From the NCBI RefSeq assembly GCF_900747795.2, contig NC_041397.2, forward strand, positions 197,403,780-197,467,779: 64,000 bases of DNA, written 5' to 3'. The stretch comes from Erpetoichthys calabaricus. Its lineage: Eukaryota > Chordata > Cladistia > Polypteriformes > Polypteridae. A program made the translations under genes and the position numbers. Positions 58,191 to 64,000 of this stretch are shown piece by piece (positions within the stretch are counted from its first letter, which is position 1; each line of letters starts with the position of its first letter). The notes beneath the pieces are model-generated. The model saw only the letters and a list, made by a program, of their open reading frames with translations. It ran no database searches and was not told where the DNA came from.

Positions 58191-58565
58191 TCTTAATGGA
58201 AGGATAGAGGTAAATTGCACTGAAGACAATATTATTAGTTGTTGCAGTTTTTTTTGTCATTAATTCTTTGAGACAATGCTAATGCAGTGTAACGATGGTG
58301 TATCACTCAGGAATGTACTTTTTTTTTTTGTTTTTTTACAAGTACACCTGCAGTATTACAGTACTAAAATACAATAACTAAATGGAAATGTCATGTAGAC
58401 ACATTGTTTTTGAGTTTACCAGTAAGCTAGAGTTAAATTCCAATAATGGAAAATGTTATTTGGAAAACTTTTGTGTTAAGTAGCAAACTACAACTTTATG
58501 AAATAATTATTTAAAGCATTTGAAAATTAAAATTGAGGTTTTCATACAATAAAATAAATAACAGT

Positions 58566-59239
58566 TGTCACATACATGCAATTGGGAGATACCTTCAGGG
58601 CTCGTCTGATTGTAATTACGCTCCGAAACAGGAATTGGCACTGTCACTTAATACCTTTCCTCTTCCTCCCTTTGCAGAACGGATGATTGACGGTCTGGCC
58701 ACCAATGACATCACTTCCAGTTTCCAGTGGCTCCTCAGCCATCTTGAGACAGTCTGTTATCGACTTAAGTCTGAAGAAGATACTAGGTTTAGTTTCTTGT
58801 TTATTGAAACTTTTTAATTATACATTGTGGCTGGGTGCAGGAATGGCAGGTCATGACAACTGGAAATAGTTGGGAGGCCATCTGGTTCGTCCCGTATAAC
58901 TACAGTTCTCAACATAAATTGCGCTACTTTGGTGACAATGAATGGCCTTTGTATGGACAGGTTAATCAAACAATATACAAGGAGCTTCTAAAGCTGTCTC
59001 AGAAAAGTTGGGTCCTTGACAGAGCTTCATCCGGCCTTCTGCTGAGGTTGCAAAAGTCACCTCCTTCAGGTTGGCCAGGCTTCTTATATTGTGCAGACCA
59101 GAACGGGTACCATCCATCAGTGGTTTCCCAGAGCTGTGGGGAGAAAAGAAAAATATATGGTTAGTGACAGCACCCTCTCTCGCCCCGGTGGGTTATCATC
59201 TACCTTCACGAAGAGGTCCTCTGACCCGCTTGCATGACA
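58566..59239. repeat. LTR-like solitary repeat in hAT relic (fossil)
   Basis: The 674 bp block starts TGTCACATACATGCAA and ends TTGCATGACA-like (GCTTGCATGACA), giving TG...CA with short inverted ends. Flanking five bases are ACAGT on the left and ACAGG on the right, a near-match that could be the target duplication. It resembles a solitary LTR of a retrovirus-like element; no internal region is present. The start is like the TGTCAC repeats at 8379 and 10876, but the body is different. Confidence 0.45.
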
Positions 59240-59452
59240 ACAGGGATCATAAATCTTTATGTTCTTTTTGTCTCAGTAAATAATTTATCAATAATTTCTC
59301 ATTAAGTGTTTTACTAAATTTATCAATTGAATTATGGGGGTTACAGTATCCTATGGCTAAAACTAACTTTTTCGCAGTCTGGCCCTCTAGTAGTCAGAAC
59401 AAAATGTATGAGGCCCTCTCCATTATCAAAGTTGCCCATCCCTGATCTACAG

Positions 59453-60087
59453 TGTTTTTTGTTTGGATTAAGTAACTCTGTAAGGTACAACAGTCATTGT
59501 CTATCTTTACGATATTTTTACATTAAATTACACCTACCTCATCTTCTCTAACATTAATTTTAATATTTAAAACCCTTCTTTACCACAACTTAAACTTTCA
59601 GTTTTAATTTCAATTCAAAACATCATATAATGCATAAAAGGAATAGGATGCTTTAATAAATGATTACACTTATGATTAGTAATGAGAATTTTATTTGGTT
59701 TTGGGTTGCCTTTGTTAGTTTATTCAGAAATAAATTATTCAATGATTTACTAGCATTCCTAAGAGTCAGTAACAAGTCCTTTCTACCCTAGTTCAGTTAG
59801 TTTAGTGCCACAACAGTTAGTGCCCCCAGAATTCTGTTAATGAACTATGTTATTTGTCTGGTGGGGTTATATTTTGTACATTTTTACATTATTAAAATTA
59901 CTTTTTTTGCTGTCATTTATATTTTTCACTCTTCTGATGCCATTTTGATGGTTGTTTTTTTTTTGCATGGCCACTGCCATGTTGTGTCTATCTTTGCTGC
60001 TCATTTGTTACAGATGTATGTTTTGTGTCATGGTGGCTGCTAAGGATATATAGTAGTATCAGAGATTATTTTGACAAAGACCAAGAC
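59453..60087. other. AT-rich spacer
   Basis: No gene or element recognised between the hAT relic and the Harbinger element. Confidence 0.4.
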
Positions 60088-60326
60088 CAGGGGGGTATTT
60101 TTCGTACGTCGCTTAAACCATCCAAGATCAGGTGCCTCATCTTGGATGAGTTAATGCCAGTGAAACTCATCCAGATAAGTCGGTTTTTCAAACGCGGCTG
60201 TGAATTTGATTAGTGTAGCTGTATCTAATCATCTGAGATAATTGCGCGCGCCCGCGCTGATTGAAAAGCCCATATATATTGAGACCAGAAAACATGATCA
60301 GCAAGTCTTTGATAGGCTGCAACAAA

Positions 60327-61590
60327 ATGACGAAAGAACGGGCACATTATTTCACACAAGCGGAGCAGGACCTGTTACTCGAAGGATATGAAGAATTTCA
60401 AGAGTTAATATGTACAAGGGGTAACACTGCAAAAGCAGCCCAAACCAGAAAAGACGGCTGGCAAAAAGTGGCTGACAAATTAAATGAGTAAGTAGTGTGC
60501 ATTGTATTTACTGAATGTAGCGTTTCATTTCCTATGTGTCAGATTAATAATTATTTAATATGTCATAATTCCAGATCAAACGTGAGCACAAGGAGAACAT
60601 GGGAACAGGTTAAAATGAAGTAGAAGAATATACTTCAAACTGGTAAATATTGGTATATAACTATTTAAAGAATGGTTGACATAAAGAATTATATATATAA
60701 TAGAAAAAACATTAATTTGAAAGCTAATAAGAAGAAGGCAGACAAGCAAAAAACAGGTGGAGGTCCACGCTGTACAGACCTAACCCCTGCAGAAGAGTTG
60801 GCTCTCCAGCAAAATGCCCATCGCCCGGTTTCTGAGGGCATTCCAGGGGGAAGCTCCTCCTCAGAACCAGTGGCAGGATGCAGTGGTCACTTCATTTCAG
60901 GTAAAGGATTTTCACTGCATATATTTTGTCCTCAATGTGTGCCATAGGTATGTCCCATTTAGCCCTCTTTTTTATTATGTTTTTTTTTGTTGGGTCAGTT
61001 GCAGGGAATGTCATATCCCTAGAACCTGTGTCTGACCACCGAGCTATTGACGAATGTCAAATATTTGATGAAGACACTGTGTCTGATTATTCATCAGGAG
61101 GAGAGGTAAATGTTCCAAATGTTTGAACAAACTCCACTCTGATCAGTCCCATGTGCTAATCGTGATTTAACTGTGTTGCAGGTGCCTGTAGCCAGCACAC
61201 ATGTACCATTTGGAACATCCACATCAAAAAAAGGAGATGGTGAGGTTGGTTGAGCCATTTATTGTACTTGATACGAAATGATTCAAAATGATATACTGTG
61301 TATACAATATAGAGGAACAAAGGCATTTGTAATTGTGAATTTATTTGCAGAAAAATGTGAGGGCTCTATACAAGAGATATCTGCAGCAGAAAGTCACGTA
61401 CAGGAAACTCAAAATGAGGAAACTACAGCAGGACATGGAATTTCATGAACTGAAGACAACCAAAATAAAGTTGCAGATTAAAATACTACAAAAACAATTG
61501 GTAACAAAATTCTCTTCTCTTTCCCATGATGTGTATGCGTGAGTGTATCCTTAATTTATGTTCTCCTCCTTACAGGCTGAAAGTCCATAA
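60327..61590 (+). pseudogene. Harbinger Myb/SANT-like protein gene, seven exons, one nonsense codon
   Basis: The partner protein of Harbinger transposons binds DNA through a trihelix/Myb-SANT-like domain and helps the transposase act. I infer exons 60327-60487, 60575-60642, 60724-60900, 61005-61105, 61182-61244, 61351-61500 and 61576-61590, all with GT/AG borders and matching phases, about 245 codons. The N-terminal domain reads FTQAEQDLLLEGYEEFQELI, then a Trp in GWQKVADKLN, then TWEQVKMK in exon 2. Exon 3 has ANKKKADKQKTGGG and EGIPGGSSS; exon 6 is a Lys/Leu/Gln-rich coiled coil. A TAG stop at 60621-60623 replaces the Tyr expected after QVKMK. A poly(A) signal AATAAA lies at 61596. The start at MTKERAH was chosen because the domain begins there. 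Confidence 0.8.
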
Positions 61591-61633
61591 TATATAATAA
61601 ATCAGTTTTGTGTGAAACCACTGTTGTCATTTT

Positions 61634-63449
61634 TCATTGGAAATGTTGGGCCACAATCCTGTCTCTGGCAGCTCTGCCACTGCTTTGGTCAAGGTGTACT
61701 GGGTCAAGGTCATCATCAGGCTGCACCAAAACCTCAGGGACTCTCTCTTTTCTGATGGTCGCTATGTTGTGTAAGACAGAGCATGCAACAATTATGTCAC
61801 ATGCTCTGTCAGGTGCAACCCTCAGCCTTTTTAGACATTGAAATCTCTCCTTCAGTTGGCCAAAGGTCATTTCAATTCGTGCCCTTGTCCTAGACCAGGG
61901 GTAGGCAACATCGGTCCTGGTGAGCCGCAGTGGCTACAGGTTTTCATTCCAACCCAATTGCTTAATTAGAAACCAATCATTGCCAATCTCAGACCTTATT
62001 TAATTTTATGGCTTGTTAGTCTGTGCAATGTAAGGCTCTTACATCGTAGATTTTTTTCCTTTCCAAGGATATCATCCAAATGATACGAAGCCTAAAACAG
62101 ATCATTTTCAGTCTGTCACATTTTTCTATTAAGTGTTTTATTAAATCAAACAGTGCATGATGAACACACACAGATGTAATTGGAAAAAAGCTAGCTGGAG
62201 AACTGCTGGCTGCTTTGTCTTTTACATCTTATTGCTAATAAGGAGCAATTAAAACACTGAATGCAGCAGTTTAAGATTGAAATAAGCAATTAAGGTTGGA
62301 GAACCTTAACAAGCGAGACCACTAAAATGAAGCATCAAAATGTCACTTAAGCAATATGTGCTTCATCAGCAATAATTGAGTTCTCGTTAAGGAACTGGGT
62401 TGGAACAAAAACCTGCACATACTGCGGCTCACCAGGACCGACGTTGCCTACCCCTGTCCTAGACAGAGCTGCATTATATCTAGTTTGTGGCCCAGGGTTT
62501 GGTAAAGGAAACGAGGTCATTAGAAAATTCCTACAGGCATATCCCCTGTCCCCAAGCAGGATTCCATCATGATGACCTGTGGAATATGTAAAAATTGTGA
62601 ATACAATACACACATCACCATGATTAATAATTAGATTATTACCTTGTTCAAATGTCCGATACAGGTGTGACTCCTTAAAAATTCTTGAGTCATGAACAGA
62701 CCCTGGCCATTTAGCCTCCACATTTGATATTAGGTAGGATACATCACAGATCATCTGAGAATTGATAGCATGTAGGTCAAGCAATTTTACTGTCAACATA
62801 CCTATTGGCTATTTTCAACTCTTTCAAAAACTGACATTACCTGCACGTTAATACTGTGGAAGCCTTTTCTGTTCACGTAATCTGGCTCATTTGGACCTGA
62901 TGGGGCCTTTATTCGGATCTGCGTACAATCCAGTGCCCCAATCACATTTGGAAATCCTAGGTAATGAGAATGTTAGGCTGATTGTGAGATTCTTTATGGA
63001 ACTGTGGGTGTTTTTGCCTGTGTATTACCTACCTGCAATGGCGTGAAACACCTCTTTTATTGTCTGCACACGCAGGTGTCCAGGAAACACAATGAAAACC
63101 CGAAGAAAATGTTTCAGAGCCAAACTTTACGAATTGCCTGGCAAACTGCACTTTTCGATAGATGTTCTGCATCGCCTACTGTATATAAAAAAGTGCCGCT
63201 CGCAAGAAACCTCAAAGCAATGCATACTGTCTGTGTGGTTGTGAGAGCCCAACTTCGCCGAGTTTGACTTCGAATATACAGAGCTAATAAATCTTTGAGG
63301 TACAATATTCCCCCTCGGCTAAAGCGGTATCTTTCGTACAGAATTTCCTCCGGGAGCAATAAAGGATCTTGCCGATCGTGCAAAACCCTCTCTATATAAA
63401 ATTCTCTCCATATAATTTGCGCACCAATATCAATTGGTCGCTCATTCAT
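61634..63449 (-). pseudogene. Harbinger DDE transposase gene, four exons, interrupted by MITE
   Basis: The transposase cuts the element at its ends and inserts it at 3-bp targets. Inferred minus-strand exons: 63449-63033, 62956-62841, 62754-62643 and 62576-61634, the last one split by the MITE. The protein starts MNERPIDIGAQIIW and shows the HTH region [34 protein letters not shown] (first Asp), AKWPGSVHDSRIF, GILLGDRGYACRNF (second Asp), RIEMTFGQLKERF (Glu) and ACSVLHNIA. All three catalytic residues are present. The reading frame is one base short near 63120 (between IRKV and LALKHFLR). The total of about 340 codons is normal for the family. Confidence 0.85.
61896..62456. mobile_element. 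hAT MITE inside Harbinger transposase gene
   Basis: 561 bp with inverted ends CAGGGGTAGGCAAC and, inside, GGTCCTGGTGAGCCGCAGT mirrored on the right. The 8-bp duplication TCCTAGAC is perfect on both sides (61888-61895, 62457-62464), as expected for hAT. No coding capacity. Removing the element and one duplication copy would give an uninterrupted frame through LSRTRARIEM. The same family recurs at 56665 and 63742. Confidence 0.9.
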
Positions 63450-63741
63450 GAACGGCGAAGCATGACTGGATGACTTCCACACACCGTCACTGATCACGTG
63501 TGTAAACTAATCTTGTTTACGTAGAACAAACCTGCTCGAGCAGGTTTGCGGATTTGGATGTGTTGCTATGACAACACTTCCAGCAAGAGTTTCAAAAAAC
63601 CGCAGATCCAGGATCAGGCCAAATCGTCAACAATTACATCCGGTTAAGCGAGTAATCCACGTACGAAAAATACCCCCCAGGTAATTACTTGTCAGGTCAA
63701 AGCAAAAGCATCAGGACTCAGGAGGAACCAGGGTCTAAGCC

Positions 63742-64000
63742 AGGGGTCCTCAATCACAGTCCTGGAGGGCCACAGTGGCTGCAGGTTTTTGTTTAAACCC
63801 GGTTGCTTAATTAGAAAGCAATTCTTGCCAATAATTTAACTTAATGGCTTGTTAGTGCTTTAACTCTGCTATGTCAGGTAATTTTCATATCCTAGACTTT
63901 CTTCCCCTTTCTAAGGATATCATCCAAATGATTTGAAGGCTAAAATGCACGAGTAATTCTCAGTCCTTCACTTTTTTCTCTTCACTTTCCTTCCAAGTAT
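63742..64000 (+). mobile_element. hAT MITE, left part, cut by window end
   Basis: It starts CAGGGGTCCTCAATCACAG and continues GGAGGGCCACAGTGGCTGC, TTGCTTAATTAGAAAGCAAT, ATGGCTTGTTAGTG and AAGGATATCATCCAAATGAT, collinear with the MITE at 61896. The right half is beyond base 64000. Confidence 0.75.

Larger units (their letters stand above)
56825..59444 (+). mobile_element. hAT transposon relic (GTF2IRD2/ZBED-like family)
   Basis: The transposase remnant covers 56830-58190. The right end is at 59444: inverted it reads CAGGGATGGGCAACTTTGA, a hAT-type terminus, followed by ATCTACAG as a possible half of the 8-bp duplication. The left terminus is not found. An LTR-like repeat (58566-59239) sits between coding part and right end. 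Confidence 0.6.
60091..63677. mobile_element. PIF/Harbinger transposon, nearly complete
   Basis: The inverted ends start GGGGGTATTTTTCGTACGT on the left and mirror it on the right, with further inward similarity (CGCTTAAxCC). CAG flanks both sides (60088-60090 and 63678-63680), the 3-bp duplication typical of Harbinger. It encodes a Myb/SANT-like protein on the plus strand and a DDE transposase on the minus strand; the two genes converge around 61590-61634. Without the 561 bp hAT MITE and its 8-bp duplication it would be about 3.0 kb. Good splice signals and a preserved DDE triad show that it is the youngest large element of the window. Confidence 0.9.

Noticed and set aside
60261-60326. Upstream start codon at 60261 for the Harbinger Myb protein
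   Set aside because: The extra 22 residues are not part of the domain; the start at 60327 gives MTKERAH directly before the FTQAEQD helix.
63004-63267. Plus-strand frame of 87 codons
   Set aside because: It is the shadow of the minus-strand transposase exon 63449-63033.

Overview
The window looks like vertebrate intergenic DNA from a ray-finned fish. It is AT-rich, shows no host protein-coding gene that I can recognise on either strand, and is packed with mobile elements typical of fish: Rex1/Babar-type and L2/CR1-type LINEs, an RTE-type fragment, Tc1, Tigger, PIF/Harbinger, hAT and piggyBac-like DNA elements, tRNA-derived SINEs and GATA microsatellites growing from LINE tails. A basal lineage such as bichir or reedfish would fit the mix of repeats, but that is inference from memory of such repeats.

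Layout. 1-12 kb: Harbinger relics (1-209, 3014-4110, 6642-6728, 10184-11819), an LTR-like repeat (about 595-1520), a Tigger-type element with a CA/GA minisatellite core (5596-6641), two Tc1-type end fragments and two copies of a TGTCAC-starting repeat. 12-21 kb: mostly unique AT-rich sequence with SINE pieces. 21.5-24.5 kb: a piggyBac-like repeat holding a tRNA-like Pol III promoter, then a 1.65 kb Rex1-type LINE on the minus strand. 26-29.4 kb: unrecognised ORFs, a Tc1 fragment, a third TGTCAC repeat and a Tigger element whose middle is replaced by an inverted repeat. 29.4-40 kb: mostly unique, with SINEs. 40.2-41.7 kb: a Tc1 element with a broken transposase. 42-48 kb: SINE, LINE fragments and a 4 kb L2-type LINE split by a Tigger MITE. 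50-54 kb: two more LINE relics and a GATA tail. 56.8-59.5 kb: a decayed hAT transposon with an LTR-like insertion. 60.1-63.7 kb: the best preserved element, a PIF/Harbinger transposon with both of its genes and a hAT MITE inside its transposase gene.

How the parts work together. The only real multi-gene unit is the Harbinger element. A SANT/Myb-like protein gene (+) and a DDE transposase gene (-) converge between matching terminal inverted repeats, flanked by a 3-bp CAG duplication. In known Harbinger transposons the Myb-like partner brings the transposase to the nucleus and to the ends. Here one nonsense codon, one frameshift and the MITE insertion should make it non-autonomous. The remaining sequence records layers of insertion: Tigger into Harbinger, Tigger into L2, an LTR-like repeat into hAT, a TGTCAC repeat into Harbinger, and a hAT MITE into Harbinger.

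All family assignments come from motifs and terminal sequences read by eye; no database search was run.
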